DNA of 64,000 nucleotides from Candidula unifasciata (lineage: Eukaryota; Mollusca; Gastropoda; Stylommatophora; Geomitridae): contig CAJHNH020000796.1 in assembly GCA_905116865.2 (NCBI GenBank), forward strand, positions 162,501-226,500, given 5' to 3'. The translations under genes and the position numbers were made by a program. The notes under the pieces were generated by a model that worked only from the letters and a program-made list of their open reading frames with translations, made no database searches and was not told where the DNA came from. Below are positions 28,736 through 46,389 of this stretch, one piece after another (within the stretch, counting starts at the first letter, position 1; each line of letters opens with the position of its first letter).

Positions 28736-29303
28736 CAAGTGAACATGAATTATATCAACTGCCACTATAAAGGCACACATTAGTCTGTGCAAGTTTAATG
28801 TCATGTACGTTTTATTGCTAATTGCCGGTTGTTTTCTTGGGACATAAACCATTTATTTTAAGGAGCCGAGAATAAAAGTGTTGGAGTGACTGGCTTTTGA
28901 TTTATTGCTATTTTTTTCAATTGACTATTCAAATAAGTAATTATCATTTCGGCCTATTGGCGCTTTGGGATTTGGTACTTTATTGGTGAATTATATTTTA
29001 TGTAATGATGATAGTGCCATCTTGTTGGGTTTTATATACATTTTGGCTTTGATTATTATTCTAATGAATTGGAATGTTGTTATAACCATTTAATCCAAGC
29101 AGGCATTCGTGATGTCAACAATAATTCCTACAAGTCAATATACTTTGTTTTAAAGTTTTGTTTGTTGGATGAATGTGTACCGATCATGGTATACTTTTTT
29201 TTTTAACAGGAGCTTCTGTAAATTGATTTTATAGCTCGACTTTGGAAATTAATGGTAGCGTTAGCTGTCAAACAATGAATTATCAGCACGGGTTGTGTTT
29301 ACA

Positions 29304-29309
29304 TATAAG
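29304..29309 (+). promoter_or_regulatory. TATA box of right cystatin gene
   Basis: ACATATAAGTATCC lies 93 nt before the ATG. An initiator-like GCTCACTC at 29333-29340 is about 30 nt downstream. The left arm keeps both elements, although part of the 5' UTR between has an indel. Confidence 0.5.
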
Positions 29310-29396
29310 TATCCATGTCTACAACAACTTGTGCTCACTCAACCCTCTGACGGCTTCGGTGTTGTTGACTCAAACAGATTCGAGAAGTATATCAAC

Positions 29397-34368
<4,972 letters not shown>

Positions 34369-34559
34369 TAATCCTACAGTAAAAATTCCCGAGCCTTACC
34401 CACCCATTACTTAAAACAGTATAGGAAACAATGCAGCAATATAACCAACTTTAGAAAACTATATGTTTCTTGACTTCTAGGTATTGTTTTCGTACAGTAA
34501 AAGTGTATTCAGCAAATACAAACCGAGTGTAGCGTACTTAAGTCTTTGTTAATTCCACC

Positions 34560-34685
34560 CCCCCCCCTCCCCCTTTAATCTTGTCGTCCCCTTGTGGGAA
34601 ACAATTTTTCGTTATTTGAAGCTCCACCCTGGTTTTTGCCGGGGCCCTGAATATAACTGAGCTACAAAATGGCCACCAAGAACTC
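34560..34685 (-). repeat. Dispersed repeat D, partial copy at outer border of right arm
   Basis: GAAGCTCCACCCTGGTTTTT and GCCGGGGCCCTGAATATAAC match the 3' part of repeat D at 12580-12640. Homology with the left arm stops here. Confidence 0.65.
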
Positions 34686-34734
34686 GACATTTCATGTCTT
34701 TATGTGTAGCATTTTTTTTTAGTTACTAATTTTA

Positions 34735-37700
34735 GGTGAGATTCCATTGTGCCCTATTAATTTCCAGAGAGATTCCCTATCAATGCTGTCAAATGCTTTT
34801 TCATAGTCTATGAATCCAATGTTTAATACTGAATTCAGTTCGATGCTTTGCTCTATTATTATGTGTAAGGTGGCAATCTGGTCATTTCAGGATCTGTCTG
34901 GGCGAAAACCTGCCTGTTCCGCATCGCTCTGCTTTTCATCAGTAGCATCTTTAAAAAAGTATCCCTAGTTGATATTTTTTCCAGGAACTGACAGCCCTAT
35001 AATTTCTCTACAGTTTTCGCACTTCCGTAGATCACCTTTTTTAGGTGAAGTTTCACAAGAACTCCTTTTCTCCACTCTACTGGCATTTCTTCGGTCTCCC
35101 CGACTTTACTTAATAATCTATATAGCAACTCCATTGATGTATTTATGTATTGACCTTAATAACTCCTGCTGGGATATCCTCTACCGCCTTTCCTTCCCTC
35201 AGAAGACTGACAGCTTTCCTAATTTCCTCTTTAGACTGCATCTCATAGTTGATATCCAGTTCCATGTTTTAAGGCTGGATATCTAAAGGAATCTCTGGGG
35301 CTGGTCTATTCAAAAGTATTTCAAAATATCCTGCCCATGTGTCCATTTGATCTTTAGTGTTTGTGAGTACCTTTCCTTGACTATTTTTGGTTGATCCAGT
35401 TGGCTGACTATATTTACCTACAAATGTCCTTGTATTACTGCAAATGTCTCTGAGGTTTCATTTTGCTGCCGCTGTCTCCGTTTCTTGTGCTAGATCATCT
35501 GAATATTTCCTTTTATATGCCCTTATTCGCCTCCTAACTTCCTTACACGCTTCTCTGTATTTTTTTCTGAGCTCTAGCTTTAGCAGCTCTAGTTTTGCTA
35601 TTGTTTAAGTCTTCCCTTTCACTTTTCCTTTCTTCGATCACTTTAACGGTTTATGGCTTTATACACGCTTTATGTTTCCTTTATTTCTTTCCAAGGACTT
35701 CTACACAAGATTCATTCCAAATTGCCTTGATCTAATCCCTGCAGATTTAAGTGCTTACCTCTTCAGCTAACTGCTGCAACATCTGGTACTTATTAGAGAC
35801 CGTAACTGAAAATTGTTCCTTAAGCTTCTTTATCCATGAGATATCCTACATATACGTGTTTCTATGATTATAAAATGTTGTATATCTTTTGAGTTTCAAT
35901 TCGATTTCACTGACTTAAAGAAAATGGTCAGTGAATACATCAGCACCTCTAAAAGCCCTAATATTCTAAAGGGATGATCTACATTTTTTGTTCATAATTA
36001 TACAAGGTTTGACAATTAAGTAATGAGACTGATTTTATTATGGCCAAGACAAAAATTTCATATATGAAGCAAAGCATGGAATCCAAAGAGGCAACCTCCG
36101 TCTAAGATCCAGCAACTTTGCATCGCCGTTGGTAAGCAGACGACAAACAAGCATTTTATTGACTTAGTTAGATGTGCATTATTAGGAGATCAGCATAGAG
36201 CAAAAAAACAAACATTAAATTCTGTTTAAAACTCAGAAAAAGCGTCATTTAGACAGTTTAAATAATGCCACAAGTTTATGGGGACAATTGTTAATCTCGT
36301 GAACAGATTACAAAATTTCAGGTGGTATTAACGATTCAAAAGTGGTGTAGAAATGATTACTAATGCAACTAGAGCTGGACGCCTAGTTTCCGTTCGTAAT
36401 GAGGAACTCACTGCAAAAGTCAGAGAACGGATACAAGAAGATCGTTGTTTGACTGTGAGGATGATGGCTGATGAATTTGATGTTAATAGAGAGACATTCG
36501 TAGTGGAAGATTTGGGCAGGAAAATAGTTGCTTGCCGGTTTGTACCACATTCCTTCCTTGTCTGATGACCAAAAACATCAGCGTGTTGAGTACGCTAAAG
36601 ACATCATCAAAACGTGTCATAGAAGTAAAGAATTCTTAAATTTGATTGTTGCAGAGGATGAAACAAAGATTTTCCGCTATGATCCCACAACTAAACGCCA
36701 AAGTGCTTAACAGAAGTCATCATCATACTAAAAGCAAAAACATCCGTCTTCAAAGGTCGAAAGTGAAGACAATGTTGATGTGTTTTTACGACAGCAAAGG
36801 AGTTATTCACAAAGAATTTATTCCAGAGGGACAGACTGTCACAGCCACAGTTTATTTAAGTATTTTGAAACGTCTCTTGAAAAGGATTCTCAGAGTCCGA
36901 CCCGAATATTCACCACCTGGCAGTTTTTTCCTTTCTCATGACAATGCACCGGCTCACCTGGCGATAGTTGTACAGGAATTGTTGGCCCAAAAACAAGTGT
37001 GTGTTCTCAGCCATCCACCCTACTCCCCAGATTTGTCTTTCTGTGATTATTTTCTATTCGCAAAATTAAAGTTACCCTTGAAATGGCGCTTCTTTGACGA
37101 TATTGATGACATCCAAAGGGCCGTGACATCGACTTTAAAGGTCATAACAACAGGAGAACTACAGAGGTCGTTCCAGTGTTTGTTAGATCGTGCCACTTGC
37201 TGTATCAATGCACTAGGGGCTTACTTTGAACAAAATACAGGTTATATCTTCAACTGTTGATTATTTAAATTGTTATGGAATTAGTCTCATTACTTAATTG
37301 TCGGACCTTGTATGATCGATTTGATTGGTTGTCTTATGGTCTGGTGATTCCCATATAGCACTGAGTATTCTTTCATGTGGGAAAACCTTTCCATTGATGA
37401 ATTACTGTTTTCCTGCACAACAATTTTTGACTAAAAATCCATTTTCATTCCTTTCTGTTAGTCTACGTTTTTTTTTTTTAATGGTGTTATCTGATTTTAT
37501 CTTAAGATCCAGGTCTCCGTCAACATGTTTATATTGCCCTTTCTTTTATTTAAACAAAAAATAAAAAAATTTTGAAGTGGAATGTAACATTCCTCCCTAA
37601 CTGATGCGTCCTTATCATTTGTTGGTGCATAACACTGTATTACCGACAAGTTCACTTTCTGTTTCGTTGTTATAAATGACGCTCCTGTTATTCTAGGACT

Positions 37701-37815
37701 CACATCTCTTTGCTTCTTTCGATAGCATCAGAGCCACTTCTTCACTATAGGGAGAACATTCGTCTGAAAATCCCGAGAACAAAATAGTTTCCCTTGAATT
37801 TATAATACCTTAAAC
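34735..37815 (-). mobile_element. LINE split by a mariner insertion
   Basis: Minus strand, 5' to 3'. Endonuclease domain 37815-37313: EECSPYSEEVALMLSKEAKR-like, ISPRITGASFITTKQKVNLS, QCYAPTNDKDASVREECY. Then the mariner (37310-36003), then NKKCRSSLQNIRAFRGADVF and TDHF, the usual end of this type of endonuclease domain. A degraded linker and RT start follow to DYEKAFDSIDRESLWKL near 34790. Removing the mariner and one TA rejoins the endonuclease reading. The element stops just outside the inverted duplication and lacks its RT palm and 3' end. Confidence 0.85.
36003..37310 (+). mobile_element. Mariner element, D34D transposase, inactivated
   Basis: 1308 bp flanked by TA on both sides (36001-36002 and 37311-37312). 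Terminal inverted repeats of about 28 bp begin CAAGGTYYGACAATTAAGTA and differ at two positions. The plus strand encodes a mariner transposase broken by frameshifts and stops (pieces 36353-36565, 36541-36710 and 36690-37260). Motifs: NEELTAKVRERIQEDRCLTV, VAEDET (first Asp), GVIHKEFIPEGQTVTATVYL, SHDNAPAHLA (second Asp) and PPYSPDLSFCDYFLFAKLK (third Asp). Spacing of 34 residues between the second and third Asp places it in the D,D34D mariner group. The N-terminal DNA-binding part is the most damaged. Confidence 0.95.
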
Positions 37816-37849
37816 CCGGTCCATCTAGTTTCACATAATCTTATAATCA

Positions 37850-38010
37850 TCATCATCAGGTGCCTTGCAGACTGACATGGGCGATCATCGCTCTCCAATC
37901 TACGATCTCCTGCAGCATGTATTAGTTCGTGTGCTCACCTGACACACCTCCATGCCACGCAACAGGACTGTCAAGAATCTTCTCTCGTTGTCTTTCTCTA
38001 TCCTTTCTTC
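37850..38010 (-). mobile_element. LINE 3' tail fragment
   Basis: Minus strand resembles 6934-7097: ATCATCAGGTGCCTTGCAGA, CTCCTGCAGCATGTATTAGT and AACAGGACTGTCAAGAATCT on the plus strand. 38010-38580 beyond it is unclassified except a TTTTACGACATGC word at about 38435. Confidence 0.65.
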
Positions 38011-38587
38011 CACATATCTTTTCAGTGGTCACAACATCTTTAATTTTTCCTTTTCTTATAACATGGCCAAAAAATTATGACTGTATACTTCTGATGTCTG
38101 TGATAAATTGTTAAAATTTTAAAATACTAATCCTTTTATGTTTCGTTTCCCTTAATACTGGCATTGTTCTTTCTACACCGTACAACGTTCTAACTGTCCA
38201 GGTGCCAATTCTAGATATTTTCTTATATGAAAGGAGGTACATCGACGATCCGGACTCCTTTCGGTTTTCTCCGCACAGTGTCATACTTTTTCTACTAGAA
38301 GAGACTCACATTATTTTGGTTGGCTAGGTTTTTCGTATTTCTCTTTTAACCTTTTCCATGTTTGGTTGGTTTTCGAGGCTATTGTATTTGCAGGAAAAGG
38401 CAGCCAACCCCAAGCCCAACCCTACCCTCAGTCGCCTTTTACGACATGCCTCGTAGGATGTAGTGCTACTATGCTTTGCTTCCCGTGAGAACCCCAAACC
38501 AAATTTATAGCAGCAGTACCGGTAGCTTTTATAGGCATAATTTTTTAGAACTACTGTAAGAGTGTCGGCGTCTTTGGCTTTAGCATT

Positions 38588-38790
38588 GCGCACGTGCTTC
38601 GTAATGCCGGGTTCCATCCCAGCTGCGGGCCTTGCGCCTTGCCTTGGTTTCGACAGTGGTATCGAGAAGCCGACCGTCCAGAGAGAAATGGCAAACTACT
38701 AGACGTAAATTTGCCTAGAAAAACCACAACAGCAAATCACACACACACAAACAAAAACAAAAAATACCGATGTTGGTTCTGTAAGAGCGA
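38588..38790 (+). mobile_element. tRNA-derived SINE, family A, copy 3
   Basis: CGTAATGCCGGGTTCCATCC (B-box region), GGTTTCGACAGTGGTATCGA, CGTAAATTTGCCTAGAAAAA. It ends with a CA/AAAC-rich tail. Confidence 0.85.
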
Positions 38791-39099
38791 CTTTGTAGTA
38801 AGTAGAACTATTTTTATATATTTCGTGGCGAGTAGTAGTAGTAGCAATTTTTCTCCACGATTGTAATAGCACCCACATACGCCTTAACTATATGTATTTG
38901 TAGTACCTTTCATTTCAAAATAGTGCGTTCCCTTTCACATTGCAGTGAAAGCCTTGCGCTCACATTGAGACAAATAAAACAATCACAAGTTTTAAAAAAA
39001 AGGGGATGGGAGGTTGGCAGGAGGAAGATGCTTAGCTCCTCACACAGTTTTTGTTGGGGGAGAGGGGAGTCAGTGTGCCTAAGCAAGGTTTGCGTGATT

Positions 39100-39102
<3 letters not shown>

Positions 39103-39163
<61 letters not shown>
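39103..39163. repeat. (TAA)n microsatellite
   Basis: About 20 ATA/TAA units. 38800-39100 before it holds nothing recognised. Confidence 0.95.
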
Positions 39164-39165
<2 letters not shown>

Positions 39166-39279
39166 TATATTAACAATAGTAACAACAAAAACAATAACAA
39201 TAAATATGTGGAATGACAATTTAATATACGCCTACGCCCCCACAAAGCCCCTGACTCACACACAAGCACACGCAGGCAT

Positions 39280-41712
39280 ACATACATTTTTCTGTGGCAA
39301 TTTCAATGCCAAACGTCATAGGGAAACATAACAGTCAAGAGGAGGTCCTCCCAAAGTCGAGACTCCAAGGCCAGAGGACCAGCTGAAGAATGATATCCTA
39401 AACCTCTGAGAGATTTTTTTGAAAACTACATTAGAAGTCCCAAGACAGATGACGACTGAGGCAACGTCCATGGAGATGTTCAAGACAGACATTGTGGCAA
39501 TCCCCAGGAATACAAATAAGGCGAGAACAACGAGAACCCGTCAATACCTGGGATGCAAGACCATCTAAACCAGATAATAAAACTAAAGAGACAGCATGGC
39601 TAAGACTGGATGAGAGAGGCAGATGAAATAAAACCATAAAGGAACTAGTAAAACGATCACGAGAGAACTATATGCGTGACATGAAGAACAGCGACGTCTA
39701 GCGGCCTACAGATTCTACAGAGTAAATCGTCAACAGACAGTACCGAAGAATCCATCCAGTACAAAGGACGCCATTTCAAGCCAGCAACAGAATGACGGCC
39801 TGAAACATTTCGTATATGCCGTAGGGAAAGTGACTGACAACCCACACGTTTGGAGCAGAGCACATAACTGACTTCAACAGAACGATCGCGATAGCATCAC
39901 ACTATTAACATGGCGCAGAAGACATCTTACTAATGGCAGAGACCCTGGTCAACATGGAAATCCGCAGACCAACCAAATGGAAATAAGAAGACGACCCTAC
40001 GCTCAGCAATAGGAGACAGAGGAGACCCTGCTCGACAGTCGCGGTAGGCTATATACGCAGGTGATGCAATGAAGCTGGAGAGGTAGTCAATATGTCAAAG
40101 TCAACATGATTTTCGCTGACTGACCATTTTATAAACACACCAACATCAGCTGTAAGTCTGTACTCCTTCACTGACGTACAAGGCAGTGTGTTTTGATCGA
40201 AGTCTCGCTTGTTAAGAGCATGTGGACCATGTGATAATTAAAACAAAGAGAGGACTGAGGACGATAAGGGCTGTGACAAATTATGAGCAGCGTCACCTCA
40301 TTTTCTAGTACCAGGGTCTGGTCTTTATTGCAGCTGATTACTCTCTGGCGATTCTGACTCTCAGTGGTACATATATAGAGAGACTAAATCGGATATAAAA
40401 AAAGGCCATGTGCATCATACTTGGCTACACAAAGAATACATCATGCGGAATGATGCCTTACCGCTTTCCAACCATAAAAGTAGGAAAAGCAATCTGATGT
40501 GCACGTTCGTACCTACTTGTCAGAGCCGACACACATCACCCACTGCACAGTGAGTTTCACAGACAGAAGAGTAGCTGATTAAAGCGAGGTAAATCGTGGA
40601 TGAGTCAAGCTGAGGACATCATTTAATAGATTTGTTCCAATAAGGACATAGAACCTGGTGAGGAATGGGTACGAGTGCCAGCAGAGTGATCTATCATTTT
40701 TTTCAGTTTGACAAAACTGGACAGAAACTGCAGACAACAAACCCGTTGGTGGTGAAGGCAGAAGTCGAAACAGTCATTATTGGGAATCCTTCTGATAGAG
40801 GTACAGTTTTTTACATCGATGGTTCCATCTTTCGACACGTATAAAGCTCATGTACTTTCACGGTTCTGGTTGAAGAAAGAACTGTAAAAGAAGATAGCGG
40901 TGCTATTGCTTGGACGACAAGTAAAGTAGTCTGCCTGTGGAGGTGATGGCTGTAATAAAAGAAATTATGTATCTAGAGTTGTGGAGAGGGCCTATCAGGA
41001 ATGGACTGAAAGTGAAGGAAGAAATGATTGCAGAAAAGATGAGAGCTGAGGGTCTGAGAAGACACGGATTAAACACAAATGTTGACAAAAATGGTACTGA
41101 AATCCCATGCTATCATCGTGGAAGACTTTTTTGACACCGGCGGGTTTTGCTAGTTATACTCGCCATCGCCATGGGCTGGGAGTCCCATGCCTCCTCATAG
41201 CGCAACATAACACTATCGCATGGAAAGACGGAAAGGTGCCGATCATTTTTATATATCTGGAGACACAGAGTTAATCGTTATGTGTGATTTCAAAGTAGTT
41301 CAATGAGCATGCTCACGAAGATCAAAACCTGATAGGATAGAAGAGAATGACTAAGGTATCTAGAGAAGTCGTCTGACAAGAAACAGTTTCATTTGTGTGC
41401 CACGGCACTGGGGTAAACGGGAATGAGAGAGCGAAATGGCTTGGTGGCAGGGTTATGGTAGGTACAAGACAAGCAAAGCACCGGGCCCATGTGCTCAGTT
41501 CTCTCAAGGAGGCAGGACGAATAGATGATTCAGGAGACAACGGTGAATCGGAAAGATTAAAAGAGTTCAAGAACTTCGGGTCAAAGGAGAACACTAGACA
41601 CGAACACCGTGAAGGTCGTCAAAGAAAAATAGCAAACCAACACAGAACTGGTGCTATCAGTAGCCACACGCTTACGGGAAAAAAAATGGAAACAGGATCC
41701 AAGCGCTTATGA
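39280..41712 (+). mobile_element. Heavily degraded LINE with RNase H region
   Basis: Starts with an endonuclease-like FCGNFNAKRH at about 39290. Middle parts recall RT (VKRSRENYMRDMKNS, MIFAD at about 40110). From 40690 the RNase H domain is visible: FYIDGSIF, EVMAVIKEIMYLELWRG, GTGVNGNERAKWLGGR, and the tail RKIANQHRTGAISSHTL. Stops are frequent. Part 41030-41240 matches 24600-24800. Confidence 0.7.
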
Positions 41713-41758
41713 AGATAATAACTAAGTATGCAAAAATTATCTCAATTAGAAAACATAT

Positions 41759-41962
41759 TTGCTGAGTCCGTTTAAGAACTCGCAAAGCTTGACTTGGTGT
41801 GTAGTCTCCCTAACTTCGAAAATGCTCGTTAATAAATGTGACGGCTGTAGTTACAAGTGAGTCTACTATGCTTGGGTAAATTATCACAGGCTCATTCAGC
41901 TTAGGCGGCGATAGACTGCTGCAGATTGCAATAAGTAATATCACAGCTAAGCCTAGTTGGGA
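41759..41962 (-). pseudogene. Dead cystatin exon 2
   Basis: Minus strand, directly after a good acceptor (TTTCGGTTTCAG), aligns from first to last base with exon 2 of the arm genes, with 6 extra bases (two residues) after the signal peptide. Readable: SQLGLAVILLIAICSS, IIYPSIVDSLVTTAVTFINE, SQALRVLKRTQQ. A TAG stop interrupts at FRS*GD, where the arm copies have TTG (Leu), and the donor GT is lost (CAAATATG in place of CAGGTACG). So it is a pseudogene of an older paralogue. No other exon is found nearby. Confidence 0.85.
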
Positions 41963-42308
41963 CTGAAACCGAAATAGTTTGCACAATCATTCAAACAAGA
42001 GTTATTTGGTTTTTAAAATTCTTTTTAAAAAAAAGGGGGTGGGGGTGGGGGGTGCGGTTTGGGTGGGTGCGTCGAAATACTTAGTGTCTTTATTAGATCC
42101 TCTGGTATTTTCAATCGGCATAATTCTTTCAAGACCTCGGTGAACTATTCACATTTTCACGGTCAACCTTTTAAACCAAAGAATGTTACTCTGCACGTAA
42201 CATACCTGTCTTGACCTTCAGATGACATTCCAGCCAGTAGAAAAAGGCAGTGATCGACTCCACTTGAGTTCTCAAACTAGATCTCGTGCTATCATTTGAT
42301 TCTAATTG

Positions 42309-42345
42309 ATTAGTGATTAGTGATTAGTGATTAGTGATTAGAAAG
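42309..42345. repeat. (TGATTAG)n short array
   Basis: Five copies of TGATTAG. 41970-42308 before it is unique-looking with a G-rich stretch (42035-42070). Confidence 0.9.
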
Positions 42346-42780
42346 GATTATCATCACAGTCCTCCAGACAGATACATAGGTGCTCCGATCTCCTCCTCAG
42401 GAGCTCCACAAGAGTAAAACGACTGATGGCGCCTGTTCTGTGTTGGTTAATGAGGCGTCTTGTCCTCTTAGTGAAATGTTCATTTCTTGCAGCTCCAGGC
42501 TGCACCCCCATGTCCATCAGTCTACACAGGGATATGGAGTCATGTCCTTTGGCGGGCTCCTCGGTACAGTAAGTACAGCGCATGGCATTGATAACATCAC
42601 TTCTGTCCAGTACTGGGCCAGCCAAGCCAACTGCAGTGTCAGCAACAATCATTTGATTCTTCCTTGCACTAAACGCCTTGCACGAAACTGAAATTTCTAT
42701 ACAGCTATATTTACCCGTAATCAGATCGCTTGTGGTGTATGCATATGGAGTTTTCCCATTCCTCATCTTGTCTTAAATTT
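42338..42780 (-). mobile_element. LINE RNase H C-terminal fragment
   Basis: Minus strand open frame: MIVADTAVGLAGPVLD, HDSISLCRLMDMGVQPGAAR, TRRLINQHRTGAISRFTLVE, LLRRRSEHLCICLEDC. Same type of tail as 27440-27650 but a diverged family. 42780-43160 has LINE-like words but no clear frame. Confidence 0.75.
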
Positions 42781-43164
42781 TCAAGCATGTTCACTTGTCT
42801 GATTGTAATTTCTGCTTCGGCCATTTAAAGCATTCGACCCTTAGCTGCATTTAGGGCGTCATGCAAGAGGTAAGTGTTTTATGGTTTCATCTTCAGCACA
42901 ATTGTCAGCCATGCAGAAATATTCCTCCTGCAGACTAAATAGGTCGTATTTTGTACAAACCATAATCAGCTGTATACTTGAATCTGAATGCTTCTAGTTT
43001 CAAAAGCTGGCTTTTTGAGACCATATACAGCCCCAGTCCAAAATCTATCATTGAGATGATCAAGATCATAGGATCAAAAGTAGTCCTGCAGTGTGTCCAC
43101 TGTCATCACACAACGCAGTGCGCCATGTTTCTTTTGCCATTTTGTTGAAGCTACTTTTACCTGT

Positions 43165-43335
43165 TCAACTCCAGCTGCGGATGATTTGTCTTGCGTTGGT
43201 TTCAACAGTGGTACCAAGAGCTGACCGTTTAGAAAGCAACTGAATGTAACATTTGCCTAGAACAACCTCAACAGCAAAAAAAAAAAAAAAAAAAAAATAT
43301 GGGTTTGGTTCTGCAACGTCTTGTAAAAGACAGGA
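43165..43335 (+). mobile_element. tRNA-derived SINE, family A, copy 4 (head missing)
   Basis: CAACTCCAGCTGCGGATGAT, GGTTTCAACAGTGGTACCAA, CATTTGCCTAGAACAACCTC, then an A run (43276-43298) and GGTTCTGCAACGTCTTGTAA. Confidence 0.8.
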
Positions 43336-43339
43336 TTGC

Positions 43340-43995
43340 CTAAACGTTATTGGTTTAACCATCACCCCCCCCCCCCCCCAGGCAATGCTGGCATAATTCG
43401 TTATCCTGTTCGAGTGCTCGAGTCTCTTCCTTGCCTTGAAATGTACCTTCTGTATTCAGACAAAAAAAGAATTATACAATGGCAATTTTGTTTTACATCG
43501 CTGTCTTTGTCCTCGACTTACAACATGACTGTTCTCTAATTTTCCTAGTTTTCTCCCCGGTTTAACTTCAAAGATTGTTTTAAGTTTGTCTTCGGTGTTT
43601 TGAAGCCCTGAGATAGAAGGACTACAGAAGTTTTCCTATAGTCTTCATGAGTTTGCCTATTTCTAGGGATCCATTGTAGGTTGAATATCAATGAATGAAT
43701 AGTTTTGTTCTTGTGCATTTTATTTTGTTGTTATCCTATTTAGCTCGTAACATGATGCAGAGGATAGATTTTACGTATGTGAATAGGACAGCTAAGTGTA
43801 TTTTTTTTTAGTTGAACTGGAGTATTTTGGGTCCGTTCAGTAAAACGGAGGACTGCTGCCTTTGCGCTGAAGTAGGTGCACATTTCCCATGTCATTACTG
43901 AGTGTGTCTCTGTCTTGCAATTTGTGTGTGTGTTTGTGTGTTTGTGTGTGTGTTTTGTGTGTTAGTGTGTGTGTTGTGTGTGTGTGTTTGTGTGC

Positions 43996-44027
<32 letters not shown>

Positions 44028-44555
44028 TCAAGATTCGGCCGTCTCCTGTTTGTGGCTTCAAAAACTGCCTGTAAACGTACCTGTCCCAATATTGGAAGGG
44101 TACCGATTTCTGAGTATTTGAAGTGAAAAATCTCTTTGTTCTGACTTTTCCAGGTTCAGTGTGTGTCAAAGTTAGTTTGTCTGTCATAGGTCCAGTTACG
44201 AGCCAGGGACCATCAAGGTCACCCAGAGGTCTTTGGCAAATGGAAAAGAATGTACAGTTAATCCATGGTTCTGGTGGAAGAGCTTCACACATCATTATGT
44301 CACTTTTATATTTGCATGCCGTGTTAAAGTTTCTCTTGTAAAATTATTTATACTTTTTTCTTGATAGTTTTTCTTCTTTAATCTATGGTTCAGCCAATAG
44401 TCTGAAAGCCTTTTAAGCTTTTCAACTAAATACAGAATTTGTGTTACGTGTGATATTTGTAAGCTCATATTTTGGACCTCGGATAGGTTTCGCAAGTGTG
44501 TATTCGCGGCTCACTCCATGGTATTGAAGCCTATCGGATAAAAGGCTTACATGCT
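43340..44555. other. Unclassified stretch with (GT)n array
   Basis: A C run at 43364-43379 and a GT/TTTGTG array at 43920-44012 followed by GAGA units. A minus-strand open frame at 43837-44295 crosses the array; its upstream part (EALPPEPWINCTFF) weakly recalls a retroelement integrase, but I cannot support it. Confidence 0.35.
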
Positions 44556-44559
44556 CTAG

Positions 44560-45390
44560 TTTAGACTTGCACTAGAATCACACAAGAATAGAAGATCTTA
44601 AGTTTTGTATGTTTGCTGAATGTCTGTGACTTCCAGATGTTTGACAGTTTGTTAAACGCACTAAATTCCAGTGCGATTCTAGATGGTATTTCTGGCACCG
44701 AATCCTCTATAAATGTCATCTTACTCCCTAGGTATGTAAAGCTGTTGACATTTTCAAAAATGTGATTGTTCAGTTTGATGTTGTCTGAATTACTGGTGAG
44801 ATCAATAATTGTTGTTTTTGCGGTGGTAATTTGTAGATCAATTTGTCCTGAATAATTTTGAAAATGGTTTGGTTTATCCTTGAAATCTATGTTTTCAGAA
44901 GTCAAAAGCACTATGTCATCTGCAAAGTCAAGGTCTAGAATCTTACTGACCCATTTAATACCTATATTAGTGTTGTTTGTGCATTTGCCCATGACCCGAT
45001 CAATTGCTATTCCAAAGAGCATCGGTGAGAGGACACAGGCTTGTTTCACTCCTGTGTCCACTGTGAACCAGTCAGATTTGCCGGATTCTATTCTTACACT
45101 GCAGCGTGTTTTATTGTAGAAGGATTTTATGACGTTGATGAATTGTTAGGGAAAAAATTTGATTTTCATTAGTTTCCAAAGAGTAGGACGGAGGATACTG
45201 TCAAAGGCTTTTTGAATGTCTGCGCAAAACAGTTTTAGTATGAAGCCTGCTTGAACTTTCGTTAGTTTTTTAAACATATAAACATTTTTTTTTCAATTTT
45301 TTGTGGTCTACTTAAGACCATTCTGGTCTAAAGCCTGATTGTTCTTCTCTTAGCCTTTCATCCATTGATTTTTTTTATATATATCTTAAG
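44560..45390 (-). mobile_element. RTE-like LINE fragment
   Basis: Minus strand: QKAFDSILRPTLWKLM-like start near 45210, VDTGVKQACVLSPMLFGIAI, KILDLDFADDIVLLTSENID (catalytic box), SFTYLGSKMTFIEDSVPEIP, NKLSNIWKSQTFSKHTKLKI. Closest in the window to 22865-23830. 5' and 3' truncated, with small indels. Confidence 0.88.
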
Positions 45391-46389
45391 TAACATGCTA
45401 CCAAAAGCAGCGTGATACCACGTCAGTTATTACAGTCAGACAAATTACATTTTAAGACAGCTTGAAAATGACACCATCTTCACATTATTGTGATGGGGAT
45501 TCGTTTAACCAGATTTCGTCAATCAGCTGTAGCAAACGCTGTAATGTATACTCATTTGCTGCTTTAAGCATTGAGTAACTGCTGCTTGTAGAATTGTCCA
45601 ATCAGGCCATCCGCCCACTCAGTGTCGAAGTATGAGAATATTAACAACAAATGACAAATAAGACTGTAAGCAGAAGTTGATGATGTAGTCCTACCTTAGA
45701 TTACATCATCTGTGTGTAAAAATATCTTGTCTCTGATAAAATTTTTACTAATATTAGCTAGTGTCTTTGTCTTCATTAAAATTATAATAGTTAGAAATGC
45801 ATAGGTCGTGTGTAAACAACGATGATAATTTATGTTATGTATATTCTGAGGTGATATTTCTCTAACCTTAACCCTAACCACCCCCCCCCCCCAGCCCCAC
45901 CCCAATTAAAAAAAAACCGAATTATAATTAAAGAGATTAAAAAGGCATACATTTTTATTTTGGCTGCAGAATAGGAGATCCAGATAAGAGCTGGGCGCCT
46001 CACATATGCTTCAATTTATGTGCAGCAAATCTTAAACTGTGGTTGACTGGCAAAGGGTAAGCAATGTTTATTGCAGTCCTAATGATTTGGAGAGAGCCCA
46101 CTGATAATCTCAGAAGCTGTTAACTTTGCATGGTTCGTCCAAATGCAAAAGACAAATCAAATAAAAAGAAATGGACTCTGGAGTATCCTAACATCCCCTG
46201 TACAATTCGTCCAAAACTCCATCGCGATGACCCAAAGTCCCCGAATTGTTTTCAGCTGCTTCAACTGATGACGAAGAGGATATTGGTGGCCTTTAACCAC
46301 CAAACTCAAGCGACGCAGATTTTGAACAAACTATATCCACTAAACAGTATTTAATAACCTAAAGTGAACTGAATGATATTTAAACATAC
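45391..46389. other. Gene-poor stretch
   Basis: A C run at 45881-45892 and A/T-rich sequence. The short plus-strand frame at 46130-46354 (IPCTIRPKLHRDDPKS) may be an earlier, broken part of the ORF described at 46390-46800. Confidence 0.35.

Noticed and set aside
43837..44295. Gypsy-type integrase remnant
   Set aside because: Only a weak EALPPEPW resemblance and most of the frame crosses a GT repeat; not enough to call.
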